From Epiperipatus broadwayi (Eukaryota > Onychophora > Udeonychophora > Euonychophora > Peripatidae), in assembly GCA_028023455.1 (NCBI GenBank), contig JAQFVV010006340.1:3139211-3203210 (forward strand): a stretch of DNA of 64,000 nt. Reading direction: 5' to 3'. The notes under the pieces were generated by a model, which was given only the letters and a program-made list of their open reading frames with translations, made no database searches and was not told the DNA's origin. Each line of letters opens with the position of its first letter. The first letter of the stretch is position 1. Position numbers and translations under genes: made by a program. Shown here one piece after another: positions 1-11,119 of this stretch.

Positions 1-2583
1 GCCTAACAATAAAAAACTCATCATTATCAGATCATTCTGCAATTATTGTTTTGCTAAAGAATGATTTTATATACAGATCAATAACATCTATTGAAAACAC
101 AATTAGAGTGCTCCTTCCATATCGAACCCCAGAATATTTATTTTCAGAAATATATATTTCTTTAAACTTCGAGATATTGAACTGGATCCAGTGCAAATAT
201 GGATTGCCTTTGTTAACATTATTTCATATACAATTGATGTTATAACAAAGGCCACCCTAGCCCACTCAATATTTCTAGCTCTTGTAGATGAAACACACAA
301 GAGTACCACAAACAGTACTACAAATAAACAAGTCGGTTTAAATGTGATTGCCCTGAAGAAACTTTATCAGTCAGTCTCTGAAGAACTTAGAGAATACCTG
401 GCAATAAAAAAATGAAAACTCTTTTTGACACAGACACATACATGGTCCAGACACTCTATTTGCTGGGTACTGAGACAAAAGTCATCAACTCACATACCAA
501 CAGTAATTATAATACAAGAAGGTATAATTTCTGATTACAACATGTTGCTACCTCTCTACATCCATTTTAAATCCAAACTTTAAGGGGAAAAAAAATTCAA
601 TCCTGCACCATTTTTTTTCAGTGACCCAGAAGAAGATACAGTATTTACTCCCAAAGACTTTATTCAAAAATTTGCATTAACACCAAACTCCTGTCACCCA
701 GGAATGAATGGTATACATTGCTTTGTATTCAAGCATGTAGAAAAGTTTACTGCACAATATCTATATAATCCAGAAAACTTTCTAACAAAAAAGGTCCATC
801 ATATACATGGATTATACCTTATTTTACTTGTACCATTTATCAAAACACATGAAAAAATAAACACACTAAACAATCTAAGGCCCATATCAATGAGCACACT
901 GGTTATCAAACTGCTGTAGTCAATCATTAAAGACAAAATAGAACCCTATATTATACCTATACAATCTAAAATGCAGTTTGCTAAGAAAGACTCATCTACA
1001 ATGCAAGCAGCCTTTCTATTCAAAACAGTCATTGATTCTGTCAGAAATAATAAAAAATATAGCCCAGTTGTGATCCAACTGGATATAAAATCAGCATTTG
1101 ATATGATTCCGATTGAACTCCTTGTTGAAACATTAGCAGACACAATGATACCGAGATCCTTAATATATTTAATCACCCATCTTCTATTAAGTTGAGAAAT
1201 ACATATTACACTTAATGGTAAGAATTCCTCCTCTTTTGTACCATACTGTTCAATTCCACAAGGTTCAGCACTAAATGCTCTTTTTTACTTTCTATATTAA
1301 TCCCTTACTGAATATGATAGAAAAAGAATTATCAGGCATATACATACCTGGTCTGGAAGCAAACATCTCCTGTATTGCCTACATAGATGATGTCTCGATT
1401 TTTTTTAACTTCTAAAAAACAGATCCCAACTCTATTGAAAATTTTTAATTCATACACTAACAAATACAATCTGGAGTTTAACATGGATAAATCTTCTGCA
1501 TGGTCAATATATACAGGATAATTTCACACGCAACATTTTAAAGAAACCCCAACTCTTTTGTGGAATTCCCCTTCTATTTGAGCAACCTAGAAATGTGTCA
1601 ACAAATACAAGACAAAATTAAAAATAAAATTGAAAACACAATTGATCCACTTTTAAAATCTTATCTATTGTTGTACTCAAAAGTATCCCTGTTTAATATA
1701 TTAATTATGACTCGAATCACATACTATTGTCCAATAATAGTATACACTAGATGTTTTACTAGTAAAATAAACTCATTATATAGAAAGTTGCTGTTGGAAA
1801 AAAAGATTGTTTCAATTTCACTAAAATGTATTCAAGCTCCTCCAATACAAAATGGTTTAGGACTACATTCAATACATATTTTTAATATTCAAAAGACATC
1901 AAATCTTATTTCTGCATGTGCTTGTTTATTTCCATACATAAAAGTGTTCTTCAAGATTACCCCAACAGATAAACAACCACCAGCCAATGGATATTGGAAA
2001 ACTTTGCTTACACTAATTCTTAACGTTCCAAACTTTACTTATTCACCACCTCAAAATAAATTTAAATACCAGGATGTATACCAGATACTTTGCTCTCCCT
2101 TAAATGATAAAATACCAATTCTAAACATTAACAATAGACAACTAACCTGAAAATTTAAATTCTGGTCATTAGAAATCAAACATTAATTTTCTGCTCAAAT
2201 TAAATTTTGAAGCACTACCAACATTACACTTTTGTAGATACATAAATACAGAAGACAAATGCTGGTTATGTCATAGAGAAACTGAGACACAAAAACATTT
2301 TCTTTTTACCTGCCCTGCATTTGATAATATTCACTCATTCATACCATCATTGTACAAACAAAGAAATTGTGACATTCAAACACTTTTACAATCATTTGTT
2401 AAAGGTAGCTACCCACATATTCGAGCAAGTACTTTTATATTATTTTCACTATGGTGTACAAGATGCTTCTTTATGTACAACAATAATCCAAGAAGACATC
2501 CAAACACATTCTGGAACAAAATGGAACAACTCCACATAAGATATAGAAAAATTGTATCCCAAAAGATGTACACAGCCACTTGA
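1..2583 (+). pseudogene. Degenerate LINE polyprotein: end of APE endonuclease, reverse transcriptase, C-terminal Cys/His motif
   Basis: Reading across frames: SDHSAIIV at about 27-50 is the Ser-Asp-His block that ends APE-type endonucleases. LRPISMSTLVIKLL (about 875-917) is the conserved block before the palm. QLDIKSAFDMI (about 1076-1108) holds the first catalytic Asp, followed by SIPQGS (1250-1267) and the YIDD box (1380-1391). A 196-residue open stretch (1560-2150) is the thumb and connection region. CWLC at 2260-2271, followed by a downstream H and C, resembles the C-terminal zinc-finger motif of LINE ORF2 proteins. In-frame stops occur at several points (for example after KLL at 917 and near 1193), so no active enzyme is encoded. 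Family membership is clear, activity is lost. Confidence 0.85.
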
Positions 2584-2860
2584 TCTATATTACAACCGTG
2601 CTCAAAATTATAGATGAAAAAAAGACTAATAAAAAACAGAACTAAGAGCCTTATGAGTGCACAAAACATATTGGATGTGTATATATTTAAAAAAAATGCA
2701 AACTAAATTTGTAAACCACATGCATATCCTTTGTTTTTATTACCCCCCCCCCATTACAATTTTCAACTTATTTATATTAACTTGAATTCATCTGCATGTG
2801 GTAAAATAGTTGTAAATGTAACCTTTTTTTTGTTATATTCAATAAAGTCCTTTTGAAAAA
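1..2860 (+). mobile_element. Non-LTR retrotransposon (LINE), family A, copy 1, cut by window edge
   Basis: The window opens inside the endonuclease domain of a LINE. The reverse transcriptase and C-terminal region follow over about 2.5 kb on the plus strand, broken by stops and frameshifts. An A+T-rich tail with an AATAAA signal near 2843 closes it at about 2860. The same family recurs on the minus strand at 27545-30961: the two share the tract before the RT palm, an IPQGS-type motif, a YxDD box, a YQD(V/I)xQ stretch and a Cys/His motif near the C terminus. The clade was not resolved by eye; an APE endonuclease with a C-terminal CxxC-H-C motif occurs in several LINE clades. Confidence 0.85.
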
Positions 2861-2865
2861 TAAAT

Positions 2866-2912
2866 AGCTGATGTTTCAGTAGATAACAAGAACTTTCCTC
2901 AGAGCTTCTCTT
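2866..2912 (-). ncRNA. Possible degenerate hammerhead motif just after the LINE end
   Basis: Read on the minus strand the stretch has CUGAGGA, an 18-nt spacer, then GAAACAUC, with AGCU on both sides able to form a 4-bp stem I. The order matches a hammerhead of Penelope-element type, but the spacer forms no convincing stem II and the core has CUGAGGA instead of CUGAUGA. It may be chance or a worn remnant. Confidence 0.2.
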
Positions 2913-3208
2913 TCTCAAATCATAAGAATATATGTAGTGAAATTATATACATATGAGAAATTAAAGAGAAAAAGCTATTAATATAATGATTTTATCAACT
3001 TCACACTATAACTCATATCTTTGATCATCGAATGATGACTTTTATTTATTTGAAATCATGTATTTTTATAATTTCTTCTAAATATGCCTTAGTAATATCA
3101 TATCTAAAGTTACAAACTCTCCATGCAGTAGTGCTACTCAGTGCAAGCCTTAGTAATCAATGGTTTCAAGAAGGTTTGTGCATAAAATCCCTATTTAGTG
3201 TCTACTTA

Positions 3209-3272
3209 TCCAATATCACAGACTAGTTTTTAGTTTGTGGTTTTATCAATGACGAATCTTCAATTTGAAAGC
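3209..3272 (-). ncRNA. Degenerate hammerhead ribozyme, family 1
   Basis: On the minus strand the core reads UUGAUAA for CUGAUGA and AAAAACUAGUC for GAAACUAGUC. Two conserved core positions are lost, and stem II (ACCACAAACU) no longer pairs. The flanking block UGAUAUUGGAUAAG matches the other family members. Expected to be inactive. Confidence 0.5.
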
Positions 3273-3682
3273 ATTACCCCTAGATCTTAGAATCTAATGC
3301 AACCCTCCAGCAATCAACTTTTACTTATTTAGCTATCTATAAATCTATGATCTGAAAATGAAGTCACAATAATGTTTTCAATTCAAGTTCATTTGCTTAT
3401 ACAATCATGGAGAACTGAACCTGATTCAATATCTATACATTTTGGTGTCTTTGTTTTTTTAATAAACACAATCACCATTTTCCTATGGACAGATTTGATA
3501 TAAAAGTATATATCACATGATCACATATTCTGCCCATAGGATAATGGTGACAATGATTTTTTTTTTAAAAAAATCAAAGGCACCAAAATATTGGATTCAA
3601 AAAACTATTGTATTTTCATCTTGGGATCATAGATTTATAGTTAACTAAACAGATCAAAGGTAAGATCTAGATGCAATGCTTT

Positions 3683-3745
3683 TGAATCCAAGTCTTCTCC
3701 CTGATGAAAGCCACAAACTAGAAACTAGTCTGGTGATATTAAATG
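3683..3745 (+). ncRNA. Hammerhead ribozyme, family 1, core intact but stems worn
   Basis: CUGAUGA lies at 3701-3707 and GAAA at 3721-3724, followed by the self-complementary ACUAGU of stem III and a GUC cleavage site ending at 3730. Stem II (AAGCCACAAACUA) has lost most pairing compared with the GGCU/AGCC stem seen at 9917-9980. Stem I has mismatches between CUUCUCC and UGGUGAUA. The catalytic core matches the consensus, but folding is probably poor. Confidence 0.6.
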
Positions 3746-3881
3746 AGTAAGCATTAGATAAGGATTTTATGCACTAACTTTTTTTCATCCACCTGATATA
3801 AGGCTTGTACTGAGGTACTACTCTGTGGGGAGTTTTCTACTGTATTAACATCATGTTTAAGCATAGGAACTCGAAATTTAC

Positions 3882-3945
3882 CTTGATTATTTTGTAGCTC
3901 TGATTTACCGGTATCATCAGAGAGGTAAGATCTTGGAAGTAACCA
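3882..3945 (-). CDS. Candidate coding exon (64 bp) of an unidentified host gene
   Basis: On the minus strand a pyrimidine-rich tract ending TTTCTGTTTTAG precedes an open 64-bp stretch reading WLLPRSYLSDDTGKSEL and a few more residues. It ends CAAG followed by GTAAAT, a good 5' splice site. Starting in phase 0 it joins in frame with the candidate exon at 8087-8213, which ends in phase 0, and it leaves in phase 1. The protein is not recognised. The reading frame also stays open past the donor, so the 3' limit rests on the splice signal only. The inserted hammerhead element begins about 40 bp downstream. Short length makes a chance match possible. Confidence 0.35.
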
Positions 3946-5190
3946 CTAAAACAGAAAGAAAGTGAGTGTGCATTAAAAAACAAAGCATTTATACATCTAA
4001 AATAAATTATTTTAATAAATTCAAATAATACTTTTTGATAATATATTATCACTAATGTTTTGTTGTTGTTGATATGTGTCTAATCTGTTTTGGAAGTCAG
4101 GTTTAATTAAAAAAACATTTAATTCCGATAAATAATAAGCAAAATATACAGCAAAATTTGAAAATATTTTTTTTGCCTTTATTATACAAATAATGTTGCA
4201 TTTGAATTAAATTGAATATACAATTAGATACTTTAGCAAAAATTTCTGATTTATATAAAATCAGATGGCCGTTTTGAAAAAGTAGAGTGCCTCTTAAACA
4301 TATAAGTCCTTATGTGGTATTCCTATGTTGGTTTAAATGAATGTGAAGATATCTTTTACATGGTTGCATTAGATTTACTAATAAAATCATGGTGAGATCT
4401 CACGTGTACTTATATACAATTCTTTACACCGCTATTTAATGATAAAATGGTAAAAGTCTTCTTGATTAAGAGCTGAAATTTACAGTATTGACTTTTAGAA
4501 AACAAAAACATTTATACGATTTCTACTAAATGTTATTATGTGCTCAACATATCACATGGTTGCTCAAATACCACTTAATCTTTTTAAAAAATCAACAATA
4601 TATTTATAAATATTTGTTATTAATAAATGTAATAAAATACTTTTAATCTTATGTATAGATATTGAACCGTTTGTATTATGGGTTTTTATATTCTTCAATT
4701 GAGCATAAAATATCAGGAATTGAAAATGTCATACTTTCTTAATCTTTTATTTGCAATGAGACATAACTGAAATAGTTTTAATGATACTAAAGAAATAAGG
4801 AATATACATAAAAAATAATAACAACAAAAACAGAATTATATTGGCGTATGTATCACAATAAAATAAGGTTTTCATTTTACAGTGATAACAAAAAAGACTG
4901 AAATATCAATTCAACTTTAAATTTATAATACATTTTATTATTATAGCATATTTAATATATATATATATTTTATTGCTTATTGAAATAACTTCAGCAATCC
5001 CATCATTTTAGTGTGTCAATTCCATGTTTTATGTTGCATTTATTAAACAACTTTTTGATACAATTTGATCATCTTATTAAATTATTAAATGACTCCTGCA
5101 TTTAATTGTTAATCAGTAAATTACATTTTAAAATTAATTAATGTTATGAGTTATTCTAATCATTGGGCCATTCTTTTTAATGAAATGTTC
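3946..5190. other. A+T-rich DNA without recognised genes
   Basis: No coding signal, RNA gene or clear repeat was found. If the exons at 3882 and 8087 belong to one gene, this is intron. Confidence 0.6.
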
Positions 5191-5201
5191 AGTAGTAGTA
5201 A

Positions 5202-5240
<39 letters not shown>

Positions 5241-5579
5241 CAGTAGTAGTAGTAGTAGTAGTAGTAGGAGGAGGAGGAGGAGGAGTTGTAGTAGTAGTAG
5301 TAGTAGCAGTAGCAGCAGTAGCAGCAGTAGCAGTTGTAGCAGCAGCAGTAGTAGTGGTGGAGGTAGTGGTAGTAGTGTTGGTGGTAGTAGTAATGATAGT
5401 GGGAATAGTGATAGTATTACTGATATTGGTAGTAGTAGTAGTAGTAAGTGGCAGTAGTAGTGCTGTAGTGATAGTGTTAGTGTAGTGGTGATGATAGTTG
5501 TTCATGGTAGTGATGGTTGCAATGGTGGTGGTAGTGGTGGTGGTAATGGGAGTGGAATTGGGTAGTGATGATGGTAATG

Positions 5580-5617
<38 letters not shown>

Positions 5618-5809
5618 GAGCATGGTGGTCGTAGTGATAGTGGTAGTGTTGGTGGTGGTGGTAGTTGTTGTGGTAGTGGTAATAGTAGTGGTAGTAGTAG
5701 TGGTAATTATAGTAGTAGTATTACTACTACTACTACTACTTAGTATTACTACTATTAGTGGTAGTAGCAGTAGAAGAAGCAGCATTATCAGTAGCAGTAG
5801 TACTAGTAC
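5191..5809. repeat. Compound TAG/GTA trinucleotide microsatellite
   Basis: About 620 bp made of AGT/TAG repeats with interruptions: AGG (5267-5283), AGC and GGT variants, and a short TTA/ACT inversion near 5718-5755. The long Ser-, Val- and Thr-rich reading frames across it on both strands are products of the repeat, not genes. Confidence 0.95.
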
Positions 5810-6170
5810 ACTTTTTTATAAATATGATTTACTTTTATTGAAATGAATTTGCATAAGAATGCAGGTTCGATGCTACTATTGAAAATGACTAGACAATTTT
5901 AAAATAGCAAGTAAATATTTTAATATATAAAATAATACTAATATTTAAACTTATACAATGTTCTGGAATTTTATAACACGTTTATTAAATAACTGCTGCA
6001 AATATTTGATAAGTAGTCTAATGAATCTTTAATAAATAAAAGTGAAATAATTAAAATACTATAAAGCATAAAATTAAAGTGAAACTGTTATTGTTAAAAT
6101 ATTGTACGTGTCATTACAATAAACCTTAAGACTGTATAACAATACCTCATTATAATTATAAAAGATACAG
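5810..6170. other. A+T-rich DNA, nothing recognised
   Basis: A GGTTCGATGC stretch near 5864 resembles a pol III B box, but no A box or tRNA fold lies upstream of it. Confidence 0.6.
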
Positions 6171-7290
6171 TGGCTTTTCCTAGAAGAGTGTAGTAGAACT
6201 TATATGCCTTGAAATACAATAAAAAGAAAAATCTATAATTGAATAACGATGATACAAAGAAGGCTTTCTATGTCGTCATATTCATAGAATTAGAATGATC
6301 ATGAAAAATAGTAGTCTATATAAGCAAAAATATATTCAAAGCATATAGAAATTAGAGAGTCCATTTTTAAATAGGAAAATCATGATTCCTTTTGTTTTAC
6401 AGCATTGTTGTTATTAGCTATGTGCTAGGCTTCTTTGACCTTTAGATTAGAATCGTTTTTTTTTTCAATGCAACCAAAGGTGGTGGATAAGAACTCAAAT
6501 GTATACCCAGTGATGTTGTGCTCCGGGAAAATTTTACTTATATTCACATTTGTCTGAGGCTATTCTATACAGATATAAGTTTTGTGAAAGCCAAGTGGAG
6601 AGGGATGTATAAGACACACCATAGTATATAGTTTAATTGTGTATATTATGTTTGGGGTTTGATCAGTATCAAGTCTATCCTTGGAATTGTTTATTAATCT
6701 GTTAGTTTAAGGAGGGATACAATAGCTTATATGGTGTGATGGTCAGATGGTTTTATTAAGATTTTTGAGAAAAGAAGGGATATAGGGCAGGAGAATCCAG
6801 GGTCTGCTGTTTTTTGGGCAGGTTTGTGTTCATCTTATAATATAAAATTGTTTTGATTTTCTTGTAAGGTAGTTAGTTATATTTAAATTCTATGCTAGAA
6901 AATCGTTCAAATATTATTCAATATTAGCTTTCAATGAGCTTCAAACTTGCATAATATATTGTTTCTATAAAGAAAAAAAGATAGGACACGCGAGATCAAA
7001 GAATCTGGCACTTAGATAATAACGCTAATAACAGTAACGCTGTAAAAATGATAGGATTCATGCTTCCACCTTTCTAAGAAATGGACTCTATAATTTGCAT
7101 AAATTTTGAATATATTTTTGCTTATATATACTATTTTTTTCTCATGATCATTCTAATATTATGAATATGAGGACATAGAAAGCCCTTGAAAGCGCTTAAC
7201 TGCCTTTGTATCATCTTTATTCAATTAGAGCATTTCCTTTTTATTGCATTTTAGCGCATATATCTTATAATACCGACTGCATTCATTATT
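6171..7290. repeat. Large imperfect inverted repeat (about 1.1 kb)
   Basis: The left arm (about 6171-6440) and right arm (about 6985-7290) are complementary over roughly 250 bp with gaps. Examples are GAATGATCATGA at 6294 against TCATGATCATTC at 7142, and GATGATACAAAGAAGG at 6248 against its complement near 7203. The inner 550 bp show no coding capacity. The shape resembles the paired-unit elements elsewhere in the window, but no hammerhead core was found. It is probably an old non-autonomous transposon. Confidence 0.6.
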
Positions 7291-8086
7291 CTACTAAAAT
7301 AACTGCACTCACAAAAATATTTTTTTACATTCTCTGTAAAACATTCTGGTATTTGTTCTTAGTTCTTTTTCCTATTCAGCTTTATTTCGTTGTAGAAAAA
7401 AAATCATTTTTGCTATTACGGTTCATACTAGAATCAGAGACAATTACTAAACACCTTAGTAATTTACTAGTAATGTAAATTCGAAACAAAATAAATATTC
7501 ACAAATCTAATATCTATTTAAGGGAAGAAATAGTATAAAATTATAATTTAAAATATTAAGGAATAAATATAATAAACAGGTTCTCTAAATATTTTCTCAT
7601 TATCAAATAAGTATTATAGAATAATATAAGTAGATATAATCAAGTTATATTTATATAGAATGTTAATTAGACAACTAATTATAACTTCGTATTTTATTAT
7701 AGTTATAATAAGTAATATTTCATTTCAGTTCAATAAACAGTATTTAAAAATATTTTGTAAAACTAAATCACGTGAGCGATTGTTAGGTAGTGCAATTGAG
7801 ATTTTTTGCTATCATTTATACAGTAATTAATGAATGAATTATGAAATGTAAATCGAGTGGAAACTATTTACAATAGTAACTTCTACCATTCTTGTTGTAC
7901 AATATATACATCATAATAACCATTTGAAAATGAATATGGTGATTCCAATCCAAAAAAAAAAAAAGAAAAGCAAGGAAAAAGAGAGCGATTAAAAAAACTA
8001 CTATAAAAATAAGTTTTACAGCGACTATACAAACCAATTTGTGAACCTCAAATATATTCATACATAGAACACGCTAGTCCAATTAC
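7291..8086. other. A+T-rich DNA, nothing recognised
   Basis: No coding signal or repeat relation seen; intron if the two candidate exons are real. Confidence 0.55.
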
Positions 8087-8213
8087 CTGTTTATTTGTTA
8101 ATTTACGATGTTGTATTTTAATTTCCTCAGCAGAAAGATTTTTCTTCTGAAATATTTCTACACCACGTTTAATTGTACTCTCCAATGTATTCTTTTTTTC
8201 TATCAGATTTTTC
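8087..8213 (-). CDS. Candidate coding exon (127 bp) of an unidentified host gene
   Basis: On the minus strand TTGTTTTCATAG forms a 3' splice site. It is followed by 127 bp open in one frame (42 codons), then AACAG with GTAATT as 5' splice site. The protein is rich in Lys, Glu, Ile and Leu, includes GVEIFQKKNLSAEEIKIQ and looks helical, perhaps coiled coil. The exon enters in phase 2 (one base completes a codon) and leaves in phase 0, matching the entry phase of the candidate exon at 3882-3945. Codon choice is less extreme than in the surrounding DNA. The protein family was not recognised. No further exon of the gene was found with confidence in the window. Confidence 0.45.
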
Positions 8214-8439
8214 CTATGAAAACAATTTACATTGTACTTCTTTAGAAATTCTAAGATAATCCTTATAATATAGACTGGAACTACCTATCCTAGGCATCCA
8301 TGTTAAAGTTCATCATAAAATATGCTTTTAAAAAATCTTCTAATGTTCATTTGTTTTACATTACCAGTCTAATGAAGGTATAATTCTACAATAGTATACT
8401 CAATAGTATCACAGCTTGCATGCACAAAAACGTTGATTG
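8214..8439. other. Spacer between candidate exon and LINE remnant
   Basis: No feature seen apart from the 3' splice site at its left edge. The 3' untranslated end of the neighbouring LINE may lie here. Confidence 0.4.
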
Positions 8440-9640
8440 GCATTATAATTTAATATTTTATAGAGTATATGGTATCCATGTTTTATATCCATACAATAAT
8501 TTAAGTAAAAATATCAGCTTTATATCTAGCTAACTTAGTTGCCATAGTTAAAAGTAACAGCATGGTGAGTCTGTATTGGATCTCAACATCTAAGTTCACC
8601 TTTTTACTTAAAGAAGTTCCAAGATATTTAAACTGATTTACATTGTTTAACTCATAAACTGTCTAAACTAAAAGTTGCAGAAGTTTTTTCTTCAGACATT
8701 TTCTGATAAATAACTTCAGTTTTTGAATATTAATTAATAAACCTAGGTATTTATAAGTTGCATTTAAAACATTAAGAATATTCTATAAACCGTCCTTTGA
8801 ACTAGAAAAAGTGACTGCATCACTAGTGTATCGTAAATCCTGAATCCAAGAAAGTGGAAATTCCACTGTCAAACATGTATCATATCTAGATCTCCGTCTG
8901 ACAGTTTTCATTTCAAATGTCTTAGGATTTTCCATCTATAGTAACAACACTTTCTCTCATTTTATCATATAGTCCCTGTATAATATGAATAAACTTTGCT
9001 AAGCAATCAACTAATTTCAAACAATACAATAGACCCGTTCTATTAATTAAATCAATACCTTTGACCAAATCAATAAAAGCAATATATAAATTATTCTTTT
9101 GTTCCAAACAATTCTAGCATTTGCTTAGTAACAAAACTCATAACTATAATGATTCTTTAAAACCACATTGTCTCTCGTAACAATTCATCAATAACTGAAA
9201 GCAATCTATTCAACATAATTAATGAAAATTTTTATGATAATTATCATAATCTTGTATATTCTTTTTGTTTTTAAAATGTGATGTAATTAACGCAACCCAT
9301 CATTAATATTGGATGACATAACTTCATGAGTCCACGTACTACTAAATAATATTCAACATTTTTGAAGCTAATATATTACTATGATATTTTAAAACTTCAT
9401 TATTTCACCAGGATCTGCAGCCTTTCCATTCTTAGGACTTCAAAGGGTTGTTTTGACTTCATTAATCTGGATTTTTTTTGTGCAAATATAAATTAGTAGA
9501 TAAAATGGTTATATCATTAAAAGTCGTCATATCAATTTTTGTATCATTATTCAAAATAAGATTAAAATACTTTTTCCACTTGTTCAAAATATTATCATCA
9601 TATAAGAAAGGGTCAATGCAGGTTTTAATAGGAATCCGAT
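8440..9640 (-). pseudogene. Degenerate reverse transcriptase, LINE family B
   Basis: Minus-strand translation across frames shows, in order: WKKYFNLILNN (about 9580), KNGKAADPGEI (about 9420), QMWF-type remains of the QCGF block, TKQMLE and LYIAFIDLVKGIDLINRTGL (palm, about 9040-9130), RYTSDAV where the YADD catalytic box should be (about 8820), GLLINIQK (about 8745) and NNVNQFKYLGTSLSKK (about 8600-8650). Several stops and the loss of the two Asp of the YxDD box show that the enzyme is dead. Confidence 0.8.
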
Positions 9641-9916
9641 ATCGTTCTCAGGTCCATTTGTTTCTTTCAATATATCAAAGAAGATCTAGAATGATCATAG
9701 TCAGTGAATGTATGTATCTTCTTTCCCCTTTTAATGCATCAACCATTTTTAAGCCTTCTTTTTAGTTAATAAACCACATGATCACCATTTCCTATGCTTT
9801 CTTATAACTGTTATTAAAACAGGAAAAACTTTCTATATGTATTGCCACTCTGTGCAAGCCAGAGTAATCAATGGATGCCAGAAGGCTTGTGAATAAAATC
9901 CCCATCAAGTGCCTAC

Positions 9917-9980
9917 TCATCCAATCTCCTGAGACTAGTCTCTGGCTTGTAGCCTTCCTCAGTGAGGAGCCTAGGATCTG
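9917..9980 (-). ncRNA. Hammerhead ribozyme, family 1, mutated core
   Basis: On the minus strand, stem II is perfect (GGCU, loop ACA, AGCC, each side flanked by A). Stem III ACUAGU with GUC is kept. The core reads CUGAGGA for CUGAUGA and GAGA for GAAA, two changes in invariant positions that should abolish cleavage. Stem I can still pair through CUCCUCA with UCAGGAG-type partners and AUCC with GGAU. This copy is the best guide to the ancestral stem II. Confidence 0.7.
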
Positions 9981-10579
9981 AGAGTACTGCACCTAGATCT
10001 TACGATCTAACTCAACTCTCCAGCATCCACCTTTTATCTCTACTTAACTACAAAACTGTGAGTCTTAAATTGAAAACATTGTAATATTTTTAATCCAAGC
10101 TCATTAGCTTATATAGTCATATAGGTCTGAACTCACTTCTGTACCCATACATTTTGGTGACTTTGGTTCTTTAATAACCATAGCCACCATTATCCTGTCA
10201 GGCAGGATTGGTTTTAAGCCAATAAACATCACATGATCACCATCTCCTATACTTTCTTATAACTGTTATATTTTTATATAGTTTTGCCTGTTTTAATAAT
10301 AGTTATAAGCAAACAACGGAAATGGTGATCATGTGATGTTTATTGGCTTAAAAACAATCCTGCCTGATAGGACAGTGGTAGCTGTGGTTATTATAGGATC
10401 ACAGTCACCAAATGTATGGGTACTGAACTGAGTTCAGACCTATATGAATATATAAGATAATGAGCTTGGATTGAAAATATTAGTGTTTTTCAATTTAAGA
10501 CTTATAGTTTGTAGTTAAGCAGAGATAAAAGGGGCACATGGAGGGTTGCATTAGATCCTAAGATCTAGGTGCAATGCTC

Positions 10580-10646
10580 TCAGATCCAAGGCTCCTCACT
10601 GATGAAGATCACTAGCCAGAAACTAGTCTGGGGATATTGGATGAGT
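10580..10646 (+). ncRNA. Hammerhead ribozyme, family 1, intact core and stem I
   Basis: CUGAUGA lies at 10599-10605 and GAAA at 10619-10622, then ACUAGU (stem III, self-complementary) and the GUC cleavage site ending at 10628. Stem I pairs UCCUCA with UGGGGA (6 bp with one G-U pair). An outer helix pairs AUCCAA with UUGGAU, separated by a small internal loop, typical of type I hammerheads. Stem II (GAUC-ACUA-GCC) is weaker than in the sister copy at 9917-9980. Cleavage activity is plausible but not certain. Confidence 0.8.
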
Positions 10647-11119
10647 AGGCACTAGATGGGAATTTATGCACAAGCCTTATGGCATACATTCATTACTCTG
10701 GCTTGCACTGAGTGGCAATACGTATAGAGAGTTTTGCCTGTTTCTTTTTAGTTGTTAAACTTCAGTTTTCAGATCTTTATACTTAGCATAAACTTCAAAT
10801 TTAATTTATTTTTCTAAGAAAATAACGCATGTTACTTTTTAATTAAATAATTAATAATATGATCATTAACAGAAAACTAATAATGGTTATTTTTTTTGTG
10901 AGCTCAATAATATATTTACTTATTTCCATAGCACACTCCTTAAAAAGATCCCATGCTTCGTTAATATAAAAGTTTGAAGATTCAAATTAGCAATTTTAGT
11001 ATTTAATGTGTTTAAAATTAGTACATGTAGTAGATTTTTCTATAGAAAAATATCTATTTTCTTATGAATATACTTGCAATAACGTTTGTATATTAATACG
11101 ATCATCATTTTAAACTTAC

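Larger units (their letters stand above)
3108..3840. mobile_element. Hammerhead retrozyme-like element, family 1, decayed inverted pair
   Basis: Two units face outward from a centre near 3515. The left unit (3108-3510) reads on the minus strand and the right unit (3525-3840) on the plus strand. They share the outer block around GTGCAAGCCTTAGTAATC (left, plus-strand reading) and its complement near 3800, and each carries a hammerhead-like core. Both are clearly related to the unit pair at 9774-10741 (for example the GATCTTAG/TAAGATCT block and the ACTAGTCTG block). Flanks at 3089-3108 and 3843-3862 agree at about 14 of 20 positions, which may be an eroded target duplication. The older sequence state makes exact ends uncertain. 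Confidence 0.65.
9774..10741. mobile_element. Hammerhead retrozyme-like element, family 1, inverted pair with target duplication
   Basis: The element is flanked by TTCTTTTTAGTTAATAAA at 9756-9773 and TTCTTTTTAGTTGTTAAA at 10742-10759, a target duplication with 15 of 18 matches, lying inside LINE family B. The left unit reads on the minus strand and the right unit on the plus strand, head to head near 10270. In the left unit the block CACATGATCACC occurs at both ends (9775 and 10230), giving a monomer of about 455 bp plus a terminal overlap of about 60 bp, as expected for copies of a circular or tandem RNA. Each unit contains one hammerhead. No protein is encoded. Confidence 0.8.

Noticed and set aside
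5134-5846. Long Ser-, Val- and Thr-rich reading frames on both strands
   Set aside because: They are the six-frame products of a TAG microsatellite and have no other coding signal.
5855-5885. GGTTCGATGC as tRNA or SINE B box
   Set aside because: No A box at the right distance and no cloverleaf can be drawn from the AT-rich upstream sequence.
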